A stretch of 64,000 bases of DNA, taken from NCBI GenBank assembly GCA_949128115.1, contig OX421965.1:50955257-51019256 (forward strand), written 5' to 3'. The notes below the pieces were generated by a model. That model worked only from the letters and a program-made list of their open reading frames with translations. It did no database searches and was not told the DNA's origin. Of this stretch, positions 30,501-42,600 are shown one piece after another. The DNA is from Anaspis maculata (lineage: Eukaryota; Arthropoda; Insecta; Coleoptera; Scraptiidae). Position numbers and translations under genes: made by a program. The first letter of the stretch is position 1. Each line of letters begins with the position of its first letter.

Positions 30501-33500
30501 TTCAATCTTCTTATCTTCACCGACTGGACTCTGCTGAACCAGAATCGGGAAGTCAGTGATGAGATGGAAAAAATTGCATAGGAAGTCCAGAATTGAAAAT
30601 GGCGGCCGATATTGCAACAGCACTTCCGATCTCGCTCATTTGTAGGCTTATAAACTGGCTCTTTTCTATCTTCCTATCTTCACCGACTGGACTGTGCTGA
30701 GCCAGGAACAGAAGGTCAATGTTGAGGCCAAACCTTTGCATGGGAAGTCCAGAAATCAAGATGGAGGCCGATATTGCTACAGTAATTCCGATCTCGTTCA
30801 TTTGTAGGCTTATAAACCGGCTGTTTTTTATCTCTCCATCTTCACCGGCTGGACTCTGCTGAACCGGAATCAGAAAGTCAATGTTGGAGTGGAAATATTG
30901 GCATGGGAAGTCCAGAAATCAAGATATAGGCCGATATTGTAACACCTCTTCCGATCTCGCTCATTTGTAGGCTTATGAACTGGCTGTTTTCTATCTTCCT
31001 ATCTTCACCGACTGGACTGTGCTGAGCCAGGAACAGAAGGTCAATGTTGAGGCCAACCTTTGCATGGGAAGTCCAGAAATCAAAATGGCGGCCAATATTG
31101 CTACAGCAATTCCGATCTCGTTCATTTGTAAGCTTAGAAACTGGGTGTTTTTCCATCTTTTCATCTTCACCGACTGGGCGTTGCTGAACCAAAATGAGAA
31201 CGTCAATGTTGAATTAGAAATAATCGCATAGAAAGTCCAGAATTGAAAATGGCGGCCGATATTGTAACAGCACTTCCAATGTCGCTCATATTTGTAGGCT
31301 TATGAACTGGCTGTTGAAAAACTGGGTGTTTTTCCATCTTTCCATCTTCACCGACTGGGCTTTGCTGAACCAGAATGAGAACGTCAATGTTGAAGTGAAA
31401 ATATTTGCATAGAAAGTCCAGAATTGAAAATGGCGGCCGATTTTGTAACAGCACTTCCAATGTTGCTCATATTTGTAGGCTTATGAACTGGCTGTTTTCA
31501 ATCTTCTTATCTTCACCGACTGGACTCTGCTGAACCAGAATCGGGAAGTCAGTGATGAGATGGAAAAAATTGCATAGGAAGTCCAGAATTGAAAATGGCG
31601 GCCGATATTGCAACAGCACTTCCGATCTCGCTCATTTGTAGGCTTATAAACTGGCTCTTTTCTATCTTCCCATCTTCACCGACTGGACTGTGCTGAGCCA
31701 GGAACAGAAGGTCAATGTTGAGGCCAAACCTTTGCATTGGAAGTCCAGAAATCAGAATTGCGGCCGATATTGCTACAGCAATTCCGATCTCGCTCATTTG
31801 TAAGCTTATAAACTGGGTGTTTTTCCATCTTTCCATCTTCACCGACTGGGCTTTGCTGAACCAAAATGAGAACGTCAATGTTGAAGTGAAAATATTCGCA
31901 TAGAAAGTCCAGAATTGAAAATGGCGGCTGATATTGTAACAGCACTTCCAATGTCGCTCATATTTGTAGGCTTATGAACTGGCTGTTTTCTATCTTCCTA
32001 TCTTCACCGACTGGACTCTGCTGAACCAGAATCAGAAAGTCAGTGATAAGATGAAAAAAATTGCATAGGAAGTCCAGAATTGAAAATGGCGGCCGATATT
32101 GCAACAGCACTTCCGATCTCGCTCATTTGTAGGCTTATGAACTGGCTGTTTTTCATCTCTCCATCTTTACCGACTGGACTCTGCTGAACCGGAATCAGAA
32201 AGTCAATGTTGGAGTGGAAATATTGGCATGGGAAGTCCAGAAATCAAGATATAGGCCTATATTGTAACACCTCTTCCGATCTCGCTTATTTGTAGGCTTA
32301 TGAACTGGCTGTTTTCTATCTTCCTATCTTAACCGACTGGACTGTGCTGAGCCAGGAACAGAAGGTCAATGTTGAGGCCAAACCTTTTCATGGAAAGTCC
32401 AGAAATCAAGATGGCGGCCGATATTGCTACAGCAATTCCGATCTCGTTCATTTGTAAGCTTAGAAACTGGGTGTTTTTCCATCTTTCCATCTTCACCGAC
32501 TGGGCTTTGCTGATCCAAAATGAGAACGTCAATGTTGAAGTAAAAATATTCGCATTGAAAGTCCAGAATTGAAAATGGCGGCCGATATTGTAACAGCACT
32601 TCCAATGTCGCTCATATTTGTAGGCTTATGAACTGGCTGTTTTCTATCTTCCTATCTTCACCGACTGGACTCTGCTGAACCAGAATCAGAAAGTCGGTGA
32701 TAAGATGAAAAAATTGCATAGGAAGTCCAGAATTGAAAATGGCGGCCGATATTGCAACAGCACTTCCGATCTCGCTCATTTGTAGGCTCATGAACTGACT
32801 GTTTTCTATCTTCCTATCCTCACCGACTGGACTGTGCTGAGCCAGGAACAGGAGGTCAATGTTGCAGCCAAACATTTGCATGGGAAGTCCAGAAATCAAA
32901 ATTGCGGCCAATATTGCTACAGCATTTCCGAACTCGCTCATTTGTAGGCTTATGAACTGACTGTTTTTTCACTGTTTGATTTTCACCGACTGGACACTGC
33001 TAAACCAGGAACAGAGAGTCAATGTTGAGACCAAACATTGCATGGGAAGTCCAGAAATTAAAATTGCGGCCAATATTGCTACAGCATTTCCGAACTCGCT
33101 CATTTGTAGGCTTATGAACTGACTGTTTTTTCACTGTTTGATTTTCACCGACTGGACACTGCTAAACCAGGAACAGAGAGTCAATGTTGAGACCAAACAT
33201 TGCATGGGAAGTCCAGAAATTAAAATTGCGGCCAATATTGCTACAGCATTGCTACAGCATTTCCGAACTCGCTCATTTGTAGGCTTATGAACTGACTGTT
33301 TTTTCACTGTTTGATCTTCACCGACTGTACACTGCTAAGCCAGGAACAGAAGGTCAATGTTGAGGCCAAACATTTGCATGGGAAGTCCAGAAATCAAAAT
33401 TGCGGCCAATATTGCTACAGCATTTCCGAACACGCTCATTTGTAGGCTTATGAACTGACTGTTTTTTCACTGTTTGATCTTCACCGACTGGACACTGCTA

Positions 33501-33624
33501 AGCCAGGAACAGAGAGTCAATGTTGAGACCAAACATTGCATGGGAAGTCCAGAAATCAAAATTGCGGCCAAAATTGCTACAGCATTTCCGATCTAGCTGA
33601 TTTGTATGTAGGCTTATGAACTGG

Positions 33625-33872
33625 CAAAAGACAAAGCATTGCAATTCTTCCACTAATGTATAATCGACTCCAAACAGAAGAAAACAGGCTGTTTATCATT
33701 TGTTGCCGCCCAGCTTCCAGCCGCCGATCCCGGCCGCCGCCCCCAAACAAAAAAAAAGATGCCATATTTCCCAAGGTTCGCGGACTCTTGCTCCCTGGGG
33801 CAATCTATAGATCACCCAAATACAGACTATGTGACATCTACTTCTTTTACGTCAATACGTCAAAAATCTGAG
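33625..33872 (+). repeat. Dispersed repeat K, copy 2, interrupting satellite A
   Basis: It begins GCAAAAGACAAAGCATTG, continues through TTGTTGCCGCCCAGCTTCCA and TTCGCGGACTCTTGCTCCCT, and ends CAAAAATCTGAGACTCCAGA, where a normal monomer resumes. It is collinear with copy 1. Confidence 0.75.
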
Positions 33873-36136
33873 ACTCCAGAAATCAAAATGGCGGCCATTG
33901 CTATATAGCATTTTCTATCTCTCTCATTTGTAGGCTTATGACCTGGCTGTTTTTTACATTTCTATTTCCACCGACGGGACTTTGCTGAACCATGAACAGA
34001 GAGTCAATATTAAGACCAAATATTTGCATGGGGAGTCCAGAATTCAAAATAGTGGCCAATATTGCTACAGCATTTCCGATCTCGCTTATTTGTAGGCTTA
34101 TGAACTGGTTGTTATTCATCATTTCATCTTCACCGACTGGAGTCGGCTGAACCAGAAACCAAAAGTTAATGTTTAGACCAAACATTCGCATGGGAAGTCC
34201 AGGAATCAAAATGGCGGCCACTATTGCTACAGCATTCACGATCTTGCTCTTCTGTAGGCTTATGAACTGGCTGTTGTTTTTATCATTTGATATTCACCGA
34301 CTGACTCTGCTCAGCCTGGAGCACAAAGTCAATGTTGAGGCCAAACATTTGCGTGGGAAGTCCAGAAAATAAAAATGGCGGCCGATATTGCTACAGCATT
34401 TCCGATCTCGCTCTTTTGTAGGCTCATGAATTGGCTGTTTTTTTTCAATATTTGATCTTCACCGACAGGATTCTACTGAACCAGAAACAGAAAGTCAATG
34501 TTGAGGCCAAACATTTGCATGAGAAGTCCATAATTCAAAATGGCGGCCAATATTGGTACAGCATTTCCAATTTCCGACTGGGCTCTGCTAAGCCAGAAAC
34601 AGAAAGTCAATGTTGAGGCCAAACATTGCATGGGAAGTTCAGAAATAAAAATTGCGGCCAATATTGCTACAGCATTTCCGATCTCGCCGAGGATCTCGCT
34701 CTTTTGTAGGCTCATGAACATGCGTTTTTTTAAAATTATTTGATCTTCACCGACTGGACTCTACTGAACCAGGAACAGAACATCACTGTTGAGGCCAAAC
34801 ATTTGCATGGGAAGTCCAGAAATGAAAATTGCGGCCAATATTGCTAGAGCATTTGCGATCTCGCTCATTTGTAGGCTTATGGACTGGCTGTTTTTTTTAT
34901 GATTTTATCTTCACCGACTGGACTCTGCTGAACCAGGAGCAGAAAGTCAATATTGAGGCCAAACATTCTGATGGGAAGTCCAGAAATCGAAATTGCGGCC
35001 AATATTACTACAGCATTTCCGATCTAGCTAATTTGTAGGCTTATGAACTGGCTGTTTTTTTTATTATCTCATCTTCACCGGCCGAACTCTACTGAACCAT
35101 GAACAGAAAATCAATGTTGAGGCCAAACTTTTGCATGTGAAGTCCAGATATCAAAATGGCGGCCAATGCTACAGCATGTAGGCTGTTAAACTGGCTGTTA
35201 TCCACCTTTTTATCTTCACCAATTAGACTCTGCAGAACCAGAAACAGAAAATCAATGTTGAGGCCAAACATTTGCATGGGAAGTCCAGAATTGAAAATTG
35301 CTGCCAATATTGCTACAGTATCACCGATCTTGCTCATTTGTAGGCTTATGAACTGGCTGTTTTTTATCATTTCTTCTTTACCGACTGGACTCTGCTGAGC
35401 CAGCAACAGAAAGTCAATGTTGAGACCAAACCTTTGCATGGAAAGTTCAGATATCAAAATGGCGGCTAATATCGCTACAGCATTTCCGATCTCGCTCTTT
35501 TGTAGGCTTATGGACTAGCTGTTTATCTTATTATGTGATCTTCACCGACTGGACTCTGCTGAACCAGGAACAGAAAGTCAATATTGAGGCCAAACATCCT
35601 CATGGGAAGTCCAGGAATCAAAATTACGGCCAATATTGCTACAGCATTTCCGATCTAGCTAATTTGTAGGCTTATGAACTGGCTGCTTTTTTTCCATTAT
35701 CTGATCTTCAATGGTCGAACTCTACTAAACCAGAAACAGAAAGTCAATGTTGAGGCCAAACTTTTGCATGAGAAGTTCGGATATCAAAATGGCGGCCAAT
35801 GCTACAGCATGTAGGCTTATGAACTGGCTGTTTTCTACCTTTTTATCTTCACCGATTGGACTCTGCTGAACCAGGGACAGAAAGTCGATGTTGAGGCCAA
35901 ACATTTGCATGGGAAGTCCAGAAATAAAAACTGCGGTCAATATTGCTACAGCATTTCCGATCTCGCTCATTTGTAGGCTTAGGAACAGGCTGTTTTTTTT
36001 ATCATTTGATCTTCACCGACTGGACTCTACTGAACCAGAAACAGAAAGTCAATGTTGATGTCAAACATTTGCATGGGAAGTCCAGGAATAAAAATTGCAT
36101 GCAATATTGCTACAGCATTCTCGATCTCGCTCTTTT

Positions 36137-36840
36137 ATAATAATAATGATAATACCCTATTGTTCATTCGATTTAGAATTATGAACAAGGATGAATCAAC
36201 TAAAAGGAAGCATAAGTAGCAACACGAGCAGCAAAATGAAATAAAACCCGCAAAAAAGTGAACACCACATAATCATACAAGAAGCTGTTTAAAAGACCTC
36301 CGGTACACAAGATCATTCCCCTCCAAGAAGAAAAAAAAAAGAAGAAAGTTGAAAGTAACGAAAAATATCCAGAAAACAAGAAAATGCTTTCACTCTCCCA
36401 AGGCAAAGGCTCCAAGTTTCATGCTCTTTTGCAAATAGTCGACCAGGGTGACTATGTCCTCTCTCGATGGGTCTGTTAGGAGCCCGTGAGAGTCTCCCCG
36501 CGCGCCAGTGAGCAGTGGTGGTCTCAAACCGTTATACAATGGACACATAAACAAAATGTGATCCAGATTTTCTTGTTTTCGCAAGTTGTAGAATGTGCAT
36601 TTGACGTCTCTCTCGATTTTATAGAAGCTCCCGTTGACAAAAATTATCAAAACTCGCGTGTTATAAATACGTAGTTGGGCTATGCATCTTTTGATGTTGA
36701 GTGAAATGTTCCAGTTCAAGTAAGAGTTGAATCTGATGAAGGGGTTGGCACCAATCACGTACTTATAATCCGGATAAAAACGACTTAGGAGAATCGCGTC
36801 CCAGTCCGAACTCCTGCAAACCTGCCCTACCCTCTCAAGC
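36137..36840 (-). mobile_element. 5'-truncated non-LTR retrotransposon inserted in satellite A
   Basis: 704 bp, flanked by a perfect 13-bp target duplication ATCTCGCTCTTTT (36124-36136 and 36841-36853), itself satellite sequence. In its own minus-strand sense it starts inside ORF2, passes the stop near 36390, has a 3' UTR of about 250 bp, and ends in an ATTATCATTATTATTAT tail. The truncation, tail and duplication are those of target-primed reverse transcription. Confidence 0.92.
36390..36839 (-). pseudogene. Non-LTR retrotransposon ORF2, C-terminal fragment with degenerate zinc-binding motif
   Basis: An open fragment of about 149 codons ends the ORF2 (endonuclease-reverse transcriptase) of a non-LTR element. 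The region RCIAQLRIYNTR is followed by VKCTFYNLRKQENLDHILFM and CPLYNGLRPPLL. The family pattern is C-x2-C ... H-x4-C near the C-terminus. Here the second cysteine is tyrosine (CTFY), so the motif may be damaged, or the copy came from a variant. The apparent ATG start is created at the insertion junction with satellite DNA and is not a real start. The upstream RT and endonuclease domains were lost by 5' truncation, so the copy cannot move by itself. Confidence 0.78.
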
Positions 36841-37109
36841 ATCTCGCTCTTTTGTAGGCTAATGAACTGGCTGTTTTTTTTATTATTTGATCTTCACCGG
36901 CTGAACTCCACTGAACCAGAGACAAAAAGTCAATGTTGAGGCCAAACATTTGCATGGGAAGTCCAGAAATGAAAATTGCGGCCAATATTGCTACAGTATT
37001 AGCGATCTCGCTCATTTGTAGGCTTATGAACTGGCTGTTTTTCATCATTTTTTCTCCACCGACTGGACTGGACTGTGCTGAACCAGAAACAGAAAGTCAA
37101 TGTTGAGCT

Positions 37110-38200
37110 GAACTGAACTTCTAGTGAGATCTCGGCATATCACATCCGTCTAATTTTGCTCATGTGATGGCTGGGCCTCGAGGAGTGTATGTTCAAAAAA
37201 TTGTGAATAGGCCATGATTACTTCTTTGGGGCCTTGATGCAAAAACATTCGATATATAGGTACTCGGACTTTCGAACAAAAGTTTTAGTGAGATCTCGGC
37301 ATTTCACATCCGTCTAATTTCGCACATGCGATGGTTGGGCCTCGAGGAGTGTATGATCGAAAAATTGTGAATAGGCCATGATTACTTCTTTGGGGCCTTG
37401 ATGCAAAATCATTCGATATATAGGTACTCGGACTTTCGAACAAAAGTTTTAGTGAGATCTTGGCATTTCACATCCGTCTAATTTTGCACATGTGATGGTT
37501 GGGCCTCAGGGAGTGTATGTTCAAAAAATTGTGAATAGGTCATGATTACTTCTTTGGGGCCTTGATGCGAAAACATTCGATATATAGGTACTCAGACTTT
37601 CGAACAAAAGTTTTAGTGGGATCTCGGCATTTCACATCCGTCTAATTTTGCACATGTGATGGTTGGGCCTCGAGGAGTGTATGATCGGAAAATTGTGGAT
37701 AGGCCATGATTACTTCTTTGGGGCCTTGATGCAAAATCATTCGATATATAGGTACTCGGACTTTCGAACAAAAGTTTTAGTGAGATCTCGGCATTTCACA
37801 TCCGTCTAATTTTGCACATGTGATGGCTGGGCCTCGAGGAGTGTATGTTCAAAAAATTGTGAATAGGCCATGATTACTTCTTTGGGGCCTTGATGCAAAA
37901 ACATTCGATATATAGGTACTCGGACTTTCGAACAAAAGTTTTAGTGAGATCTCGGCATTTCACATCCGTCTTATTTAGCACATGTGATGGTTGGGCCTCG
38001 AGGAGTGTATGATCGAAAAATTGTGAATAGGCCAATATTACTTCTTTGGGGCCTTGATGCAAAATCATTCGATATATAGGTACTCGGACTTTCGAACAAA
38101 AGTTTTAGTGAGATCTCGGCATTTCACATCCGTCTAATTTTGCACATGTGATAGTTGGGCCTCAGGGAGTGTATGTTCAAAAAATTGTGAATAGGCCATG
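37110..38200 (+). repeat. Dimeric subarray at the left edge of satellite B
   Basis: Monomers alternate between TGTATGTTCAAAAAATTGTG with CAAAAACATTC, and TGTATGATCG(A/G)AAAATTGTG with CAAAATCATTC. The alternation runs from about 37170 to 38170, a two-monomer (328-bp) higher-order repeat. The dominant 16-mer form starts further right. Confidence 0.75.
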
Positions 38201-39679
38201 ATTACTTCTTTGGGGCCTTGATGCAAGAACATTCGATATATAGGTACTCGGACTTTCGAACAAAAGTTTTAGTGAGATCTCGCCATTTCACATCCGTATA
38301 ATTTTGCACATGTGATGGTTGGGCCTCAGGGGGTGTATGTTCAAAAAATTGTGGATAGGCCATGATTACTTCTTCAGGGCCTTGATGCAAAAACATTCGA
38401 TATATAGGTACTCGGACTTTCGAACAAAAGTTTTAGTGAGATCTCGGCATTCCACATCCGTCTAACTTTGCACATGTGATGGTTGGGCCTCAGGGAGTGT
38501 ATGTTAGAAAATTGTGAATAGGCCATGATTTTTTTTTTGGGGCCTTGATGCAAAAACATACGATATATAGGTACTCGGACTTTCGAACAAAAGTTTTAGT
38601 GAGATCTCGGCATTTCACATCCGTCTAATTTTGCACATGTGATGGTTGGGCCTCAGGGAGTGTATGTTCAAAAAATTGTGAATAGGCCATGATTACTTCT
38701 TTGGGGCCTTGATGCAAAAACATTCGATATATAGGTACTCGGACTTTCGAACAAAAGTTTTAGTGAGATCTCGGCATTCCACATCCGTCTAACTTTGCAC
38801 ATGTGATGGTTGGGCCTCAGGGAGTGTATGTTAGAAAATTGTGAATAGGCCATGATTTTTTTTTTGGGGCCTTGATGCAAAAACATACGATATATAGGTA
38901 CTCGGACTTTCGAACAAAAGTTTTAGTGAGATCTCGGCATTTCACATCCGTCTAATTTTGCACATGTGATGGTTGGACCTCAGGGAGTGTATGTTCAAAA
39001 AATTGTGGATAGGCCATGATTTTTTCTTTGGGGCCTTGATGCAAAAACATTCGATATATAGGTACTCGGACTTTCGAACAAAAGTTTCAGTGAGATCTCG
39101 ACATTTCACATCCGTCTAATTTTGCACATGTGATGGTTGGGCCTCAGGGAACGTATGTTCAAAAAATTGTGGATAGGCCATGATTACTTCTTTGGGGCCT
39201 TGATGCAAAAACATTCGATAGATAGGTACTCGGACTTTCGAACAAAAGTTTTAGTGAGATCGCGGCATTTCACATCCATCTAATTTTGCACATGTGATGG
39301 TTGGGCCTCAGGGAGTGTATGTTCAAAAAATTGTGAATAGGCCATGATTTTTTCTTTGGGGCCTTGATGCAAAAACATACGATATATAGGTACTCAGACT
39401 TTCGAACAAAAGTTTTAGTGAGATCTCGGCATTTCACATCCGTCTAATTTAGCACATGTGATGGTTGGGCCTCAGGGAGTGTATGTTCAAAAAATTGTGA
39501 ATAGGCCATGATTACTTCTTTGGGGCCTTGATGCAAAAACATTCGATATATAGGTACTCGGACTTTCGAACAAAAGTTTTAGTGAGATCTCGGCATCTCA
39601 CATCCGTCTAATTTTGCACATGTAATGGTTGGGCCTCGGGGAGTGTATGTTCAAAAAATTGTGAATAGGCCATGATTAC

Positions 39680-42600
39680 TTCTTTGGGGCCTTGATGCAA
39701 AAACATTCGATATATAGGTACTCGGACTTTCGAACAAAAGTTTTAGTGAGATCTGGGCATTTCACATCCGTCTAATTTTGCACATGTGATGGTTGGGCCT
39801 CAGGGAGTGTATGTTCAAAAAATTGTGAATAGGCCATGATTTTTTCGTTGGGGCCTTGATACAAAAACATTCGATATATAGGTACTCGGACTTTCGAACA
39901 AAAGTTTTAGTGGGATCTCGGCATTTTACATCCGTCTAATTTAGCACATGTGATGGTTGGGCCTCAGCGAGTGTTTGTTTAAAAAATTGTGAATAGGCCA
40001 TGATTACTTCTTTGGGGCCTTGATGCAAAAACATTCGATATATAGGTACTCGGACTTTCGAACAAAAGTTTTAGTGAGATCTCGGCATTTCACATCCGTC
40101 TAATTTTGCACATGTGATGGTTGGGCCTCAGGGAGTGTATGTTCAAAAAATTGTGGATAGGCCATGATTACTTCTTTGAGGCCTTGATGCAAAAACATTC
40201 GATATATAGGTACTCGGACTTTCGAACAAAAGTTTTAGTGAGATGTCGGCATTTCACATCCGTCTAATTTTGCACATGTGATGGTTGGGCCTCAGGGAGT
40301 GTATGTTCAAAAAATTGTGGATAGGCCATGATTTTTTCTTTGGGGCCTTGATGCAAAAACATTCGATATATAGGTACTCGGACTTTCGAACAAAAGTTTT
40401 AATGAGATCTCGGCATTTCACATCCGTCTAATTTTGCACATGTGATGGTTGGGCCTCAGGGAGTGTATGTTCAAAAAATTGTGAATAGGCCATGATTTTT
40501 TCTTTGGGGCCTTGATGCAAAAACATTCGATATATAGGTACTCGGACTTTCGAACAAAAGTTTCAGTGAGATCTCGGCATTTCACATCCGTCTAATTTTG
40601 CACATGTGATGGTTGGGCCTCAGGGAGTGTATGTTCAAAAAATTGTGGATAGGCCATGATTACTTCTTTGGGGCCTTGATGCAAAAACATTCGATAGATA
40701 GGTACTCGGACTTTCGAACAAAAGTTTTAGTGAGATCGCGGCATTTCACATCCATCTAATTTTGCACATGTGATGGTTGGGCCTCAGGGAGTGTATGTTC
40801 AAAAAATTGTGGATGAGCCATGATTTTTTCTTTGGGGCCTTGATGCAAAAACATACGATATATAGGTACTCGGACTTTCGAACAAAAGTTTTAGTGAGAT
40901 CTCGGCATTTCACATCCGTCTAATTTTGCATATGTGATGGTTGGGCCTCAGGGAGTGTATGTTCAAAAAATTGTGAATAGGCCATGATTACTTCTTTGGG
41001 GCCTTGATGCAAAAACATTCGATATATAGGTACTCGGACTTTCGAACAAAAGTTTCAGTGAGATCTCGGCATTTCACATCCGTCTAATTTTGCACATGTG
41101 ATGGTTGGGCCTCAGGGAGTGTATGTTCAAAAAATTGTGAATAGGCCATGATTACTTCTTTGGGGCCTTGATGCAAAAACATTCGATATATAGGTACTCG
41201 GACTTTCGAACAAAAGTTTTAGTGACATCTCGGCATTTCACATCCGTCTAATTTTGCACATGTGATGGTTGGGCCTCAGGGAGTGTATGTTTAAAAAATT
41301 GTGAATAGGCCATGATTACTTCTTTGGGGCCTTGATGCAAAAACATTCGATATATAGGTACTCGGACTTTCGAACAAAAGTTTTAGTGAGATCTCGGCAT
41401 TTCACATCCGTCTAATTTTGCACATGTGATGGTTGGGCCTCAGGGAGTGTATGTTCAAAAAATTGTGAATAGGCCATGATTTTTTCTTTGGGGCCTTGAT
41501 GCAAAAACATACGATATATAGGTACTCGGACTTTCGAACAAAAGTTTTAGTGAGATCTCGGCATTTCACATCCGTCTAATTTTGCACATGTGATGGTTGG
41601 GCCTCAGGGAGTGTATGTTAAAAAAATTGTGGATAGGCCATGATTACTTCTTTGAGGCCTTGATGCAAAAACATTCGATATATAGGTACTCGGACTTTCG
41701 AACAAAAGTTTTAGTGAGATCTCGGCATTTCACATCCGTATAATTTTGCACATGTGATGGTTGGGCCTCAGGGAGTGTATGTTCAAAAAATTGTGAATAG
41801 GCCATGATTACTTCTTTGGGGCCTTGATGCAAAAACATTCGATATATAGGTACTCGGACTTTCGAGCAAAAGTTTTAGTGAGATCGCGGCATTTCACATC
41901 CATCTTATTTTGCACATGTGATGGTTGGGCCTCAGGGAGTGTATGTTCAAAAAATTGTGAATAGGTCATGATTTTTCTTTGGGGCCTTGATGCAAAAACA
42001 TACGATATTAGGTACTCGGACTTTCGAACAAAAGTTTTAGTGAGATCTCGGCATTTCACATCCGTCTAATTTTGCACATGTGATGGTTGGGCCTCAGGGA
42101 GTGTATGTTCAAAAAATTGTGGATAGGCCATGATTACTTCTTTGAGGCCTTGATGCAAAAACATTCGATATATAGGTACTCGGACTTTCGAACAAAAGTT
42201 TTAGTGAGATCTCGGCATTTCACATCCGTATAATTTTGCACATGTGATGGTTGGGCCTCAGGGAGTGTATGTTCAAAAAATTGTGAATAGGCCATGATTA
42301 CTTCTTTGGGGCCTTGATGCAAAAACATTCGATATATAGGTACTCGGACTTTCGAACAAAAGTTTTAGTGAGATCTGGGCATTTCACATCCGTCTAATTT
42401 TGCACATGTGATGGTTGGGCCTCAGGGAGTGTATGTTCAAAAAATTGTGAATAGGCCATGATTTTTTCGTTGGGGCCTTGATACAAAAACATTCGATATA
42501 TAGGTACTCGGACTTTCGAACAAAAGTTTTAGTGGGATCTCGGCATTTTACATCCGTCTAATTTAGCACATGTGATGGTTGGGCCTCAGCGAGTGTTTGT

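Larger units (their letters stand above)
27504..37110 (+). repeat. Satellite A, about 163-bp monomers, roughly 50 copies
   Basis: Monomers run AGTCCAGAAATCAAAATGGC, GGCCGATATTGCTACAGCA, TTCCGATCTCGCTCATTTGT, AGGCTTATGAACTGGCTG, TCTTCACCGACTGGACTCTG, AGAAAGTCAATGTTGAGGCC, ATTTGCATGGGA. AGTCCAGAA starts at 28301 and 28464 (163 bp apart). Blocks recur at shifts of 1629 bp (10 monomers) and 1954 bp (12 monomers), for example 28924-29563 with 30553-31192 and 28150-28510 with 30104-30464. Two interruptions are annotated separately. The frames of 60-136 codons on both strands follow from the repeat and are not genes. Confidence 0.95.

Noticed and set aside
28150..32941. Frames of 60-136 codons on both strands of satellite A
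   Set aside because: These are mirror frames of the tandem repeat. The same peptides recur at monomer spacing without start or splice context, and the frames are broken at random by variants.
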